A stretch of 64,000 bases of DNA, taken from NCBI GenBank assembly GCA_019022495.1, contig JAFEKR010000004.1, forward strand, positions 3,968,001 through 4,032,000, in the 5' to 3' direction. This DNA comes from Epichloe hybrida. Lineage: Eukaryota > Ascomycota > Sordariomycetes > Hypocreales > Clavicipitaceae. Below the pieces are notes generated by a model. It was given only the letters and a program-made list of their open reading frames with translations, searched no databases and was not told the origin of the DNA. A program made the position numbers and the translations under genes. The stretch's first letter is position 1, and each line of letters opens with the position of its first letter. This document shows, piece by piece, positions 20,641 through 35,917 of this stretch.

Positions 20641-23600
20641 ATTAATTTTAAGTTAAAAAACTATAGGTATTATTTTATATTAGCCTACTACTATCCCTTT
20701 ACTAATCTAGAATTAGCCTTATTTCTCTTTAGAAACTAGGATTATATTCTCTATTACCTTACTTTTACCCTTAGCTACTAGGCTAGTAGCTAAGAGCTAG
20801 TTTATTTTTACTACCTAGGTATTAAGTTACTAGAGCTAAAAGATAACCTTATTATATTATTCCTTAGTAAACCTAGACCTAGCTAAGTCTAGGCCTATTA
20901 CTATAGTACCTTATTTTTTCTTAGTATAGTTTTTAGTATAAAGTTTCTTAACCTAAGCTATATAGTTCTTTAAGGCCTAGATAATTAAAGTTAGCCCTAA
21001 TTTAAAGCTATTACTATACTAGAGTAAAACCACTTATATTACTCCTAGTAATTATACTAGCCTAGGTATTAACTAATTACTAATACTTCCCTTACTAGCT
21101 AGTAATGTTTAGCTATAGGTAAATTAGCACTAAAGTAAGCTTAAAGTAAGCATAAAAGCTAATATTACCTTAGAATATTTATAGTTATAAACCTAATAGT
21201 TAAAGTAAGTATTAGATATTACCCCTTTATATATAAATTAGCCTTACTCTTAAGCTAAAAATAAACTAACTTACTAATAATATTATAGTACTAGTGCCCT
21301 AGATTATAAATTAATTATATCTTATAAGATATATACTATAGCGCTTAAGTTTTACCTAGCTACCCTAAATTAGACCTAGAATAAGTATAAAATAAGGGTA
21401 AAAATAACTTACTTTAAGATCTTTAAACTCAGCTTACTTTAATTATTTTACTATAAGGGATTTTCTTAAATATCTCTTTAAGGTTATAATTTCCTAGGTA
21501 AATTAAAACTAGAATAATACTAATAATAAAATACTTATAGTATTTAGTAATATTTTATTATAAATTTCTATATAAAATATTAGTAATTAAACTAGCACTA
21601 GGCTAGAAAAGCCTTAAATAGCTCTAAGAAAGAGTAAGAAAAATAAGAACCTATAGGAAGTTTAATATAAGAAAAGAAAAAAGGTTAAAACCTTATAAGG
21701 GAAAAAGCTCTTTTTTATACTTAAGAGAGAGAAGAGGGGGATAAATTATAATATTACCTAGAAAATAAAGTATAAGATAAATAAATATATAAATAGTATA
21801 TAAGTAATTAAAAAGTAAAACTACCTAAACACTAGGCTTAAATTACTTACCTCTTACTATAAGTAAATAAAACTATATACTTAGACTTTATAAGGTATTT
21901 AGTTTAGTATTAGGCTAGAGTTAGCTAAAAAGTAAGGCACTAGAGGAGTTAGAAGTAAAGTAAATAAAAAGTAAATTACTATTATAAATTAGAATTTACT
22001 ATACTATAAAATAAAATAAAAGGCATAGAGTAAGGTTAAAATAAGGCTAGATTAGTATTAAAGGGAGCTAGTTAGAATTATTACTATATATTTTTCTTTT
22101 TCTTTTATTTTCTATAGAATAAGGCTAGTATAAGCTAGCACTAAATACCTATAGTTAGCTATACCTAACATAGCGTAAACCTATAAGAGGGTTAGCGCTA
22201 GCTTATTTATAAACATAAGGGGGTTTTCTTCCTAGTTTAGGGTTTTCCCCCTTAACTAAGTAATTAGAGTACTAGGACTAGCTACTTAATTAGCTATCTA
22301 GCGTAAAGAATATATATTATTAATATAAAGAAGAAGAAAAATACTTTCTTAATAAAAGATATAAAGCTCTTACTTTAAATAAATAAAGCCTTACTTCTTA
22401 AGTTCTTTTAAGATATTATTAAGCTACTAAAGGGGAGATATTAGAAGAATATAAAGAGCTTTATTAAGCTTATAAACGGGTTTTATTTTATCCCTATATC
22501 TATAAGGTTACCTTATATACACTTTAATTTATACTATAGCATTTAGGAAAGCATTTATAGTATTATATTATTTCTATTTATAGTTAAGGATAGTAATAAT
22601 TATATATAAAATATATAAAGAGACTAGATATATAATAGCTATATAGAGATTTTCATTTTTAAATACCTCTATATTTTAGTTACCTTATATAACCTAATAA
22701 GCTTTTATATATAAAGGCTTATTAATTAGGTATTTTATAATATAAACCTAGTGCTTATTAAAGATTTTTATATTCTCTAGAAGTATTATAAGAGTCTAGT
22801 ATTATTTCTCTTTAATCTTCTCTAGTGCCTTTAGCTTTATAGGCCTTTAAAAGGAATAATAGTTATTTATATTCCTTACCTTAAACTAATTATCTAGAAT
22901 CTAGACCTTTATATTAGTTAAATATACTACTTTAAGCATTAAGAAATTATATAACTTATAAGTCTCTTTATCCTTATTATATATATTATTCTTATAATAT
23001 TTAATTATTATATTTAACCTCTTTATAGGGAGGGCTTTTTTCTTACCTAATATAATAATATTAAGGTAATCTTATTATAAACTTACTCTTTAGCTTTTTC
23101 TTAGCTCTAAAGACTTATATTATTATTATTAACTAGTATTATTATTATTAACTTTAGCTTCTTTTTTCTTATAGACCTTAGAGGCCTTCTTTTTATAGGA
23201 AGATTCCTTTATTTACTATAGAATAATAGCATTATTACATATACTTTACCTTACGTCCTATATAGTTTTTCTCTTCTTTAGACTTATAGAGGGAGAGGCT
23301 TAGAGAGCAGGAACTATTATAGTAATAGTAATTATAGTAGTAGTGTTGCTTTTATTACATTACTACTTATATTATTATTATCTATAACCTTAATATTTAG
23401 TCTAGTAAGATTTTCCTTATTAAATCCCTTACCCTATGTTTTATTTATAAAGTAAATAGTCTTTATAACTATAAGATTAATTAGAATATTAATAATTTAA
23501 TAGCCTTCTTCCTTAAAGGAAGGATTAATAAGCTCTATAATATATAGATCCTTATTCTTATTAGTCTAAGCTAGTGTATTACTCTTATTGAAGCAAATAT

Positions 23601-25857
23601 CCCTTACTTAAACTAGCCTTTATTTATTAGGAAGCTAAATCTTATAGAGGTAATACTTAAGTCCCTTTATACTAATAAGCCTACTAATTTTAGCCCTTAG
23701 AGCTATTTTCTATACCTTTATATAATATTTATCTAGGATCTATATGTATATAAGGCATCCCTATGTTTATAAGGAATAAATTAAGGGATTATTTTAAAGA
23801 CCTAATATCTTAAAGAAAGTCTCCTAAGGGGAACTACTCTCCTTATCTTTACTTGTTAGAAGTAAATTTATAATCTTAGCTATATACCTTATTATAAAAG
23901 GCTATAGTAGCTTAGGAAGTTATAACTTAATTATTATTAATTATATTACTTCTATAATAATATATTCTATATATTTTACTATGCTTTAATAGGTAAGAAT
24001 ATAAGGAGCGCTTATATAAAGGATAATACTTTCCTTCTAATAGTAAGTCTTAAGCTTCTCTTTAAGGAATTTAGTAGTATTATCTATATAAAAATATTTA
24101 ACTATATAACTTTCTTCTATATTCTCTATAGTAGTTTTCTAGGCTATAATAGCTTTAATTACATTTACCTTATTAATAGTTAGGATTACCTAGTAAAAAC
24201 ATATATAAATATTAATATAATATAATATATAGTTTTTACTACTAAAACCTTTTAGCTTATATTTAATAAAGTCCTAGAAAATATATAAAAGGAAATGCAT
24301 AGTATTATTTAAATTATCTGAATTAATTTACTAAGGAGCTTTTACTAGTAAATAAGCTAGGTATTAAAAATTTACTAGTAATTAAGAGTTAATTAAGATT
24401 CTAGCCTTCTTATAAGCCTTAATAATACAATCTTTACCTATATAGCTAAGTTATTTATATAATAAGCTAAATTTACCTTACTTAGTAATTAAATTACTTA
24501 ATAAAGTAGTAAAGTTAAAATAAGGTTCTTTATCCTAAAGCACTAATATTAAGATATTAGATTTCCATTAATATTAACTAAATAGTAGTCTAATTATAAT
24601 TAAGATTAATTAATCTATATAACTATTTATTATAAGTCCTTCTTATTTAAGGAGCCTAGGAGAGATTATATTAACCTTTACTTAAGGTATATACTACATA
24701 TTTAATAGCTTTAAGAAGCTATTACTAACTAGAAGGCATACTATTCTAACTTTAGTTATATAAAGATACTAACTATTACTTAACTTTATTAGGTTTATAT
24801 TAATATTAGTGTTTAAATAATTAAACCACTTTATATTATTAAATATGTGTATATTATATTTAAAATTAAGGATATAATTATCCTTAACTAAATAATCTTT
24901 AATATTTAAATATAAAGATATTATCTTAAGACTTATTACTATTAGTAAAAAATTACTTCTAGTAGCAATAATATCTAAGGAAGTAGTAGTTATTATACTC
25001 TTTAGTGTTTTCCTTTATTTAGAAGTAAGCTTAGGATAAAGCTTTTAGTAACTATCCTTTATATAAATAGTTTTCCCTAGGGAAATTAAATATTTATAGT
25101 CTAATTTTATTTTCTTTAAGGTATTATTCTTTTTTAATTAATTACCTTTACACTTAGTCTTTTAATTATTATTTATTACTTTAGCTTATATATTATAGTT
25201 TATTTTCTAGTCTTTCTAAGGTTTATTTGCTTTATATATTAAGTATATAAGCATATTCTCTTTTATTAAAAGTGCCTTAAAAAACCCCTTTATCTTCTAA
25301 GAGCTATAGACTTTAAGTATAAAGTCCTTTACTACCTTAATTATTTATAATACCTATATAATATCTAGGATTTCCTAGATCTTATTAATTTAATTCTATA
25401 GATTTTAGTAGTAATTAAGCTAGGTTTATATAGTTAAGAAGTTTAATCTCTTAGACTTTAAGAATTTATAGTGTAGTTTAATAACTACTAAGTTAGCTTT
25501 AAAGCTATAATTACTCCTAATTAACTTTATTATTTTAGTAGCTAGTATAGTCTTAGTCTAGCTAGTATAAGTTAGGTTTTTCTAAACCTATAAAGAAAGG
25601 CTTTCCTAGATTATAAATATAAGAATAGTATAATACTTATTAGTCTTAGTTAAATATATGATTTTCCTAGTAAGGTACTTTATTAATTATATAATTTAGA
25701 CTTATATCTTAACTAAGATCTCCTATTCTTTATAATTCTTAGCCCCTTTAAGAGATAAGATAACTATAAGTTAAGAGAACTAATTCTTTATTATATTATT
25801 ATATTCCTTTAGCGCTAATATAGCTAGCACTACTCTAGTAGTTATAGTGTTAATAGT
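20641..25857 (-). pseudogene. Copia-2 gag-pol remnant (integrase and RT)
   Basis: Minus strand, highly RIPed. The clearest part is the integrase core and downstream blocks at about 24700-23000: a YIDNTTKFLKEKL-like block with the DN..E position, then PYILT*QSIVKYIE (the P.TP.QNG..ER motif) near 23950. SL*TQGCLIYI follows near 23750 (the HLR.FGC.AY block). RT lies toward lower coordinates but is too decayed to bound. The upstream end continues beyond the Gypsy-A insertion at 56478 and above. Confidence 0.6.
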
Positions 25858-25862
25858 GTTAT

Positions 25863-26132
25863 TGTTAGGAGCGCAGAGGTTAGAGATAGGATGTTTATCA
25901 AAGCGAGTCTTTAGAGAACCTTTAGGCTATGCGAATAATAAAGAGGCTAGCTAGCTATAAGATAGCTATGTGCTTATAAAGTAAGGTATTTATTAAAGAC
26001 TATATATATTATTAGTACTAGGTTAGAGATTAAAACCTTTATATACTTACCTCTAGCTAGTATTTATCTATTAATAACTATAATAGTCTTAGCTATTACT
26101 TTATTCTTAACCTTTTAGTATAAGCTATAATA
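25863..26132 (+). repeat. 5' LTR of Gypsy-A
   Basis: It starts TGTTAGGAGCGCAG (RIPed TGTCAGG) and ends AAGCTATAATA (RIPed AAGCCGTGACA). Same family as the solo LTRs at 3517-4202 and 8892-9161. Confidence 0.85.
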
Positions 26133-26279
26133 AATTAATCTCTCTTAACCTTTTTAAGGATATAAACTATTAGCTAGATTATTATATAGCTAATGCTTTA
26201 AAGATCTATAAGAAATACACTAGTACCTTATAATAATAAAGCTATAAATAATTAGGAAGGTAAAGAACCCTTATAATCT

Positions 26280-27996
26280 AAAACTAAGGATAATAATAAT
26301 CTATAATAAATATCCTATCTTTAATCTTTATACTCCTAATATAATACCTCCCTTATATATAATTAACCTTAATTATAAAATAAGCTACTTACTTAAGGTA
26401 TAGTTATTATAATAAAGCTTTATAAAGAAAATAAAATAAGGCACCTTATATCTAGATATATAGGTAAATAAAAAGAAATAATAATAATAATATTACTAAT
26501 TAAAAATAATCCCTTTATTATAGTTAGTAATGACTAAATAGTAGCTTATATATAGCTTTAGTATAGTAAAATAAATATTATTACCTATTATATAGCTAGA
26601 AGAAAAAAATAAATAACTTATATTAATTTTTATAATTAGTTTAAATAAATAAGGTACTTAATACTATAGTTTTAAATAGTCTAACTAAAGGGCTTATATT
26701 ATAGTTACTATAAGTTTATAGCTATTAAGTATATATATAATTAGTAATGCTAATAGTTATTATTATAATTTATAGATTACTTATATATAGTGTATTAAAT
26801 TACTTAAGGGGTCTAGGGTTAATATAAAAAAGACTAATTTTTCCCCCTTTTTATATACTTCCTTTCTCTTATAATATCCCTTAACCTTATAAGTTACCCT
26901 TACTAGCTAAGTAGTAGCTCTTTTATTACTATTACTTAGTAGTTACTAACCTCTTTTAGTTCCTAATTATTATTATTATTTATCCTTATTTATCTTAGTT
27001 TCTTACCCTTATTTAGCTTATAAGTTTATACTCTTACTAGTATAACTTCTCTATTTAGTCTATTATAGCTAGCTTATAGCTAGTTTACTATATCTAAGTT
27101 TTATATTAAAACTTTACCTTTATTAATACCTTAAGAAAATCTATTAATTAAAAAAACTCCTATAAAGTCTCCTATAAAATCTCTTATAAAGTCTTCTTTA
27201 AAGTAAACTTTTTCTAAAATCTTATTATAAGTTTATTATATTCTTATAGTATTTTTATTACTAACTTATTACTAGTAAAATATCTTTAAAAAAGATTATA
27301 TATATATATTATTATTAGTAAGTAATAATATAAAATATTCTCCTAAAAATAGTACTTATAAGATCCTAGAATACTTTATTAATAAAAAGACCTTTCTTAT
27401 AGAATATAATAAATCTTTTAGTATAACTTCTTTACTTACTTATTACTTTTTTATAGCTAATATTTAATAGGCTATTTAATAAAATATACTTATTACTTTT
27501 AAAATAATAAAAACTACATTATAGTATATCTCTTTTAACTAGAATTTACTTACTTATTACTAATATACTACTAGACTTTAGCTTAAATTATATAGCTTTA
27601 TAATAAGCTATTTAAACTTATTAAAGTTACTTCTAAAGGTAGCTATTATTATTAGAATAAAGTAAGTATAATTTTACTACTTAAACACTAAATTACTACT
27701 AACTTATTACTAGCTTATTATAAAAGTAAAGAAAAAGCTATAAAATACTATTTTAGTTTATAAAAATTCTAATAAGTATAGTTATATTTACAATACTTAA
27801 ATATTTACTAATATTACTTATAAGGTAAAATATAATAAATATACTATAAATCTAGAGATATAGATTAATATTTTAAACTATCTTTACTTTATAGCTTAAA
27901 ATATCCTAATAGTAAGCTTTCTTAATATATATAGCTAATGCTTAACTAACTTACTAGTAGTTTACACTAAATACTCCTAATTTACCTAATTATATT
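26280..27996 (-). repeat. Inverted Gypsy-A arm, outer part, with partial LTR
   Basis: 26280-26321 is the reverse complement of the first 40 bp of the Gypsy-A LTR. From 26322 the sequence is the reverse complement of 56201 downward: ATACCTCCCTTATATATAAT pairs with the bases just before the 3' LTR. It carries about 437 bp more than the other arm (27267-27704), bounded by a direct repeat CTAACTTATTACTAG, so the plus arm lost that piece by a short-homology deletion. It is interrupted at 27996 by Copia-3 and resumes at 42216. Confidence 0.75.
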
Positions 27997-28343
27997 TGTT
28001 AAAAATAAGACCTATTTTTAGCCTTTTCTAGTTAAAGGACCTTTTTACTACTAGCTTGCATTGCAAGCCTAATAGCTACAGTGTAGCTATTAATAGTCAC
28101 GTAAGTAACTATTAATAGCTATGTCGCAGCTGTTAACAGTTGCAACTGACCGTGTGGATGACTAATCCTAATCAATTGTGTTCTAATTAATTATGAATTA
28201 TTCAATTGCGTTGTGACTACAAGCGCAGCCATGACCGCGCCACTAGTAATTAGGTAAGCAAGCTACCCTGTACGCGGGTTACCCTATAGCTATCTTTAAC
28301 AGCGATTTTCTCTTTAACTAGAGGTTATATAAAAGTCTTGCAT

Positions 28344-31300
28344 TGTTATAGACTAGCCCCTAGGTAACTGCAATAGGGCGTTAATATAATATTAAGAAAC
28401 TTAAGGAGAGAAAGAAAGAAGGTAAAAGACCTATCCTTACTAGTGCCCCTTATACCCCTTAGCTACCTTATATTAGCCTCTCTTTTTACCCTTACTTATT
28501 TATACTATAGTAAATACTTAGGTAAAGCCTAAGCCTTTATATATACCCTTACTCCTCCCCCCCTTTTACTAACCTTAACTATATTTCTCTTACTATTATA
28601 TAAGTTATATATAATGTAAAAACATATTATTACTATCCTAGGCTATTAATTTATTAGGATATATATAGGTATTACCTTACCCCTAATGCAATATAGAGGC
28701 TATTAATTAGTGTCTAGCTCTAGGTAACACATATAACGCGTTCTCCTAGCCCTATATTATTATTATAATAACCCTAGCCTTACCCTTACTAGTTTATAAC
28801 TTATCCCCTATAGGTATAATCCCTTACTAAAACTATCCTATTTATTTTTATTATATAACCTTACTTTCCTTATATAACTACCCTTCCTTAAATATTATAG
28901 TACTATTACTCTTTCTTATTTTATTATCTAAAATACCCTTTATTCTTATATTAGACTCTTACTAAATATACCTTAATATAGTACTACTAGTTATATTCCC
29001 TTATAGTTACTCTTACTATACTAACTATAAGGTTTATTAGTAAGTTCCTTATTAAGGGGAACTTAAATAATAAGAAGTATACTACTCCTAAGGTAGTATT
29101 TTAACCCTATAGGCTATATATTAAGAGATACCTTACTATAGGTATATTAGATTATTACCCTCCTAAAAGTAATAAGTCTTACCCCTTATATTAGCAAAAC
29201 TATATAACTTATATTTAGTTAACTAAGTTCCTATTTACTAACCCCTAACTCTATTATTATCTAAAGGATATTAAAGCTATAATTACCTTAGGTATATATA
29301 TTATTACCCCTAGTATTACTAAGACTATTATAACTAAAAAGAAAATACTAGTGCTCTCCTAAAGCTTTTACACTCTTATTAGCTAATAGACTATGCTTCT
29401 AAACTAAGCTTAGTTTAATCTAGTATTAGTTTATTTAGCCCTTAGGCTATCTCTCTTTACTAACTCCCTTATTATAAATATAACTAGACTTAAGGTTATT
29501 TCTTTTAGAAATAGTAATCCCTTTAGTAAATATAGTATAGGAAACTCTATATAGTAAGTTACTAGTATTTTATTCTAGTAAAACTAGTAGCTTATAAGTA
29601 ATATAAACTTTATATACTAAGAATTTTAAGATTAGTTTATATACTTTCTTAAGGCTCTCTTACCTTACTACTATAGTAATAACTAAAGCTATTTATAATA
29701 TATTAAATCTAGTAATAATTTACCTTCTTATTACCACTAAGAATATTCCTATCTTAGAACCTAATCTAGTCTAACTAATTATTATACTAATTACACTACA
29801 AGTAATAGTAGTTATCCTAGAAGTAAGGTGCCCCTAGCTTATACTTATTTTACGCCCTTTAATTACTAGTTCTCTCTTACTATCTAGTATTAAGGTAGCT
29901 ATTAAGTTTATTATAATATAGTCCTTATCCCTAGTAAATATAAGATAACTCTAATTATAATTCTATCTAAAGATAATAATAACTTTACTAATAATATAAG
30001 TAATAACTATAATATAGTAAATAAAGGATTTTAAGTATATTTTAGTAGTAAATAAGAAGTAGTAAGTTATAAGATAAGCATGCCTTATATACTAGTAAAA
30101 TAACTTTAAGTTTATTTTAGAGGTTAATATAAGATAATAAGTTATATAATAGGTATGCTTTACGTACTAGTAAAGGTCTTTATAGGTAAATAAGTAAGTA
30201 GTTTATAATTAATTTAGTCTATTATTATATTATATATCTCCTTACTTCGCTTTAAACTTATTAAGGGCTTATATCTATATTATACTCTCTAGTAGTTCCT
30301 ATATTAGCTATATATAACTCACTTACTTAATAAGTATATTATATCTCTTACCTTAGCCTAAGGTATTTTAGGCTACTAGGATTTATTTAACTTAATATTT
30401 CTCTATAAGTTTATTATTATTCTTTGCTAAAACCTATTCTAGCCTTAAATACAAGTCCTAGAGCTTCTAGCTAGGAAGAGAATTCTCTATAGTTTATTTA
30501 ATAAGGTTTATATAAAAAACTAGGTAAATACCCCTTAGGATATCTAACTATACTATAAGTAATATTAGTACTTCTATAACTATATACTTTACTATAACCT
30601 AATTAAGTTTTTATAAGGGGTAGTTTATCTTAATATTTTTAAGTAAAAGCTATACTTTATCTCTTACTTAAAACTATTTTACTAGCTATTAAGAAGCTAA
30701 TATAATATCCTACTACCTTTATTAAATATAAGCTATTATAGCTTATACTAGATAAGTACTCTCTTATAAGTGCTTAAGGAATTATATAGCTTGCCCCTTA
30801 GGTATTATTATAGAGGTAAACTAATTTAGTTATAACTAAATTAGCTCTAAGTTATGTCTATATAGTAACTTATTTAGGCTAATGCCTATTATAGAAAAAG
30901 GCCTATAATTAATTATAAGCTAATAAGTAGCTAAATACTCTAGCTAATTAAACTATAAAAAGAAAACTATAATATATAGTATTACTTATATCTCTTAGTT
31001 TACCTATTCTATACTCCTATTTATCTATAAATAAATAATATAAAAAGTAACTAATTAATCCTAACTAGGGAATATAATATTATCTAAAATTTTCCTAGCT
31101 AGTCTAACCCTTAATCTATAATAATTAATTAGGGAAATTCTTAAAACCTTTACTAAACTATTTTAAACTATTTTATATACTCCTTAGCTTTAATAAAGGT
31201 TATAGCTTCTAACTATATAAACTTTAAGAGTTTATCTATAATAACTATAAGGTATTATAGCCTCTTTAAAGATATTACTAGTAAGTTTATTATAAAGTCT

Positions 31301-34300
31301 ATAGAAATCTAAGACTAAAACTAATTAGAAATAGGTAAAGGCTTTAGTAAGCCCTAATACTATTAATAGCTTTTATAATTACTAAAGTAATAATAGTTAT
31401 AAATAAACTAAGTAATATCCTATAATATCCTATTCTAATAAAACTACTATTATAGGATTTAAAATATAGTATTATAGCCTAGGTACCTTATTACTAGTAA
31501 GTTATAGTATTATTATATAAGGGTTATAGTAAGGGGTTCTTAAGCTAGAATCTAAGTATAGCCCTAAAATTAAAGCGCTTTATATATACTTATAAAATAA
31601 TCTATAACTTACTCTCTTATTAGCGCTTTAAGGGGGAACTTTTAAGCCCCCTTTTATATAGCCTTTAATTAGATACTATATATAGGATTTAACCTAATAG
31701 CTTAGTCCTATAAGGTCTAAAAGTACTTAGTAATAAAGAGAGTTTCCTTTACTAGTAGTATTAATATATATAAAAGGTATAGTACTAGACTAGTGTTATC
31801 CCTTAGCTTACCTAGTAATAGTAAGAGTTATATAATAATAATAGGTTATAGGATATACCTTATTCTTAAAGCTAACTTACTCTAATCTTACTCCCTTTAG
31901 GATAAGGTATTTAAGTATTAAGCTTATATACTAGGCTTATAATAAAGATAAAAGTTAAATAATATAAGTATATTTGCTTACTAAGCCTATCTCTCTAATA
32001 TTAGTTAAGGGGTTATAAAGTATTCTAAGTTCTTATAGTCTATATAAATTATAAATAAATAGAATATACCTTAAAGCTTTACTAACTATACCTTAAGATA
32101 AGAAATAATAGCTAATAGTTTCTTATTATAGATTATATAGTTCTTTTATAAGGATATAAGGCTAGTAAAATAATAAGTAACTAGATATAAGACATTATTA
32201 AGGCCTTATTATAAGAGGCATTTACTAAGGGCTATGCCTAAATAATTAGCTTTTACTACTATAAGGTAATTTAAGTCCTATTATACTAGCACTAGATATA
32301 TAATAAAGGCATCCTTTAACCTCTTAAATATATTATTCTCCTTAGGCCTCTATTAGAAAGAAATATTTCTCTTAGTAAGTTATATTAGTAAAGCTACTAG
32401 CTTAGAGAAGTCCCTAATAAAATTATAGTAAAAATTCATAAATCCTAGGAAGTTATAAACCCCTTATAGTTTTATAGGTATTACTTACTCCCTTATAGCT
32501 ATAACTTTTATAAGGTCTAGGTAAATTAAATACCTTACTATAATAATATATCCTAGGTACTAGACCTCTTTTATAGTAAATATAGACTTATTAAGGTTAA
32601 GGTATAAGCTTATAGCCCTTAAGTAACCTAAAACTAGCTAGACCTTAGCTATATAATCCTTTCTTAATCCCCCTAAGTAAACTAGGATATTATTAAGGTA
32701 AGCTATAATAAAGTCCTTTAATATATCCCCTAAGGATTTATTAATATATTACTAAAAGGTTACTAGTATACTTACTAAGCTAAAGGGGTAAACTAGCTAC
32801 TTAAATAAACTAAACCTTATATAAAACACTATAAGGTACTCCTTACCCTTAGCTATCTATAGTTTATAAAACACTATATAAATATTTACTTTTATAAACT
32901 AGTATACCTAAAATAAGGAGCGTAGTATTTCCTTTATTAATAGAAGAGAGTAATAGTCTTATACTATTATCTTATTAAAGGCATAGTAATCTATATAAAA
33001 ACACTATTCCTTATTAGCCTTTTTAATAAGAAAAATAAGAGCTATAGCTAAAAAGAAGCTAGTATAAATCTAACCCTTATTTATTAAGTTTATAATCTAA
33101 TACTAAACCTTAAGAAGTTAATCCTATAGTATATTATATAATAGTCCTTATAGGAGTATTAGTTTAAACCTGTCTAGGTTTCTATATAGATATATATAGT
33201 AGTTAAGAGAACTCCTATAGGGGGGTAAACTATTAGCTTTAGCCTTATTAAAGAGGTCTATAAAGTTTACTAACTCCTTAGGTAATATTAACATATTAAA
33301 ACTAGTTAGCTTTATCCTAGGTGCTATAATTTATAGTACTATTATTATCTCCTTTAAGCTTATAGTAATAAACCTTATAGTAGTGTCCTTACTTTATTAT
33401 ACCCTATAAGCCTTAGTAATATAAAGGGATTTAATAATTCCTTATACTAGTACTTTTACCTTATAAGTAAAGGCCTTAAAGATATAAAGGCCCTTTATAG
33501 CTCTAATAACTAGTTATTATTTTACTATATAAACTATTATATTATATTACTTTAGCTAAGGCATTCTAAATATTATATCCTAGGTAAGACCTAGGATAAT
33601 ATATAAATATATAAATAACTCCTAGCTATATATATTAATTCTAGTGTATACTATATAGGTTATAGAAAAGGTATTTTCCTTAACTTGCTTCCCCTTTCTT
33701 TTTATTTTTACTATAGTATAAATATACCTTTACTTTAGTAACTATATAAGCTCTAGGCTAAGTTACCTTACTACTAATTTACTTATAGCACTATAGTAAT
33801 TATACTTATAATTAATCTAGATATTAATATAATAATATATATTAAAAAGTATAGAAATTAAGAAAAGTAATTAGTCTATATATTATACTATATCTTACTT
33901 TACCTTTATATAATAGTTATAATTATCCTATATTATAGTAATTAACTAGCCTATTTACCCCTATATAAGACTTTACTTAAGGGCTACTTATTTTCTATAA
34001 GGGGGATATTTATCTCCTTATTTATGCTTTTCTTATTTACCTTATATAAGTTAATGCTAACTAGTAAATAATAAGGTAAGAGAAAAGTATACTCTTAAAT
34101 ATAGTAATCCTTAGATTTATATTATAAATAATACCTCTCCTAATAGTATTAAGCTATCTTTACTTCTAATACTTATTTTACTTATTATATATTTATAGTA
34201 GTCTTTAGCCCTTTCTCTTTCTTAGCTAACTTACTTTACTTCCCTAGCTAAGTCCTAGCTATATAAACCCTAGTTATTAGTATATTACCCTTATAGTTAG

Positions 34301-35436
34301 TTTAAGATATAAGCTTAGCTTACTATAGTTTATATTAGAACTAGTACTTATTCTCTAAGGCTAGGGCCTTAATATTAATTATAATTTTATAATACTATAT
34401 AATAGCTATATACTAATTATTCTAGCTAATACCTTAACTTATACTAATCTCTTTTAAATACTTATTAAGTATATATTAAAGCTTTACTAGCTTTATATTA
34501 TCCCCCTAGTATTTCCCTCTTACTAGTATAAGCTTCTTAATAAAGTAAATAAAAAATATAAAAAATAGCTCCCTTAGTCCTTATTTTATTTATTTAAGCT
34601 TTATAAGGGCTATCTCTTATTTATATAAATTAGAGAATATAGTCCTAAGATATTCTAGAAAGGTAATAAGGTTAAAGTTAATAGTATTACCTTACTTAAA
34701 GTAAGTAACTACCTAGGACTATACCTTAGAGAATAAATTCTAGTAAATAAATATTTATTTATTCTTATTAGTACTAATAAAGTCCTTATTTACCTATAAC
34801 TTATACTTTATTAAAAGCCTTTATATAGTAAATAAGGCTTTATTACTATTATATAGGTTACTTATAAGAATTAGATTTTATTTTACTTTAAGTATAAGGA
34901 AAACTAAGCTAAAGGTAAGTAATAATATAAGGTTAATTATTAGAGCGCTAGCTAGGGCTATAGGGGGTAGTTAGGTTAAGAGTCTTATATTATTTATAAA
35001 TACTTATTACTAGAGGTATTTAAGCTTTACTATTTATTTACTTATTATAAGTTAAAGCGTTTTAAATTAAGCTTATTAGGCTACTAGTAATACTATAGTA
35101 TTAGATAAAGGAGTTAATATCCCCTAGCTAGGTTAATCCTATAGTTAAAGTGTGCTTATTATATTCACTAGTGTATTTATTAATACATTTATTATATCTT
35201 TTAGTAGCTATTATAAAGACTAAAGGAAGTTTCTTAATTATTATAAACTAGCCCCTAGGTAACTATAATAGGGTGTTAATATAATATTAAGAAACTTAAG
35301 GAAAGAAAGAAAAAAGGTAAAAGACCTATCCTTACTAGTGCCCCTTATACCCCTTAGCTACCTTATGTTAGCCCCTCTTTCCGCCTTTACTTGTCTACAC
35401 TATAGTAAATGCTTAGGCAAAGCTCAAGCACTTACA
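28344..35436 (-). mobile_element. Gypsy-B: complete RIPed Ty3/gypsy element in the Copia-3 LTR
   Basis: 198-bp LTRs (28344-28541, 35239-35436), 7093 bp in all, with a perfect duplication TGCAT (28339-28343 and 35437-35441). It is inserted inside the 5' LTR of Copia-3: deleting it and one TGCAT rebuilds the LTR as in 41390-42210. On the minus strand a purine-rich tract (AAAAGGGGGGAGGA, complement of 28553-28570) lies next to the 28.5-kb LTR, fitting minus-strand sense. Confidence 0.88.
31900..33400 (-). pseudogene. Gypsy-B reverse transcriptase/RNase H remnant
   Basis: The minus strand reads ILKDFIIAYLNNILV at about 32735-32690, a RIPed YLDD catalytic box. Then come a YLGYIIV block and GVYNFLGFMNFYYNFI (near 32450), the standard Ty3/gypsy RT-to-RNase H connection. 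Asp to Asn at both catalytic positions fits G-to-A RIP. Integrase is expected at about 30.5-31.6 kb and gag at 33.9-35.2 kb, but I could not bound them. Confidence 0.7.
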
Positions 35437-35917
35437 TGCATATAGCAAATTAAAGCTAGAAAATAAGGCTTTTATTTAATATAGGAATATTTTTTAGACT
35501 AAAATTTAGTGCATATAGGTTGCTAGTTTGTATAGTAGTAAGTTATCTTTTTGGATTTTACATACAAATAAATTTTGCAGAAAATAAAAAGTAGCCTATA
35601 AGACCTCTTTAGCGGTCTAGATCTACTAACATAGTTAGTAAGTATATAAGAGAAAGAAGATCTTTTTAATCTAGCTAGATAGCTAGGCCTCTTAATCTAA
35701 TAGCTACATTGCCTATATAATATTACTAAAATTAATTCTATTACTCTATTAGCTATTATAGAAGTAATCTAAATTAAATTTAATTAGTTAATAACTGCCA
35801 AAACCTTTCGTTACGTTACGTTAGTTATTCTAATATAGTGGTTTTACTAGTCCCTAACCGTAGAGCTACACCTATATAGCTATTGCTAACTAGCAACTAG
35901 CTCCCTACATTTTAATA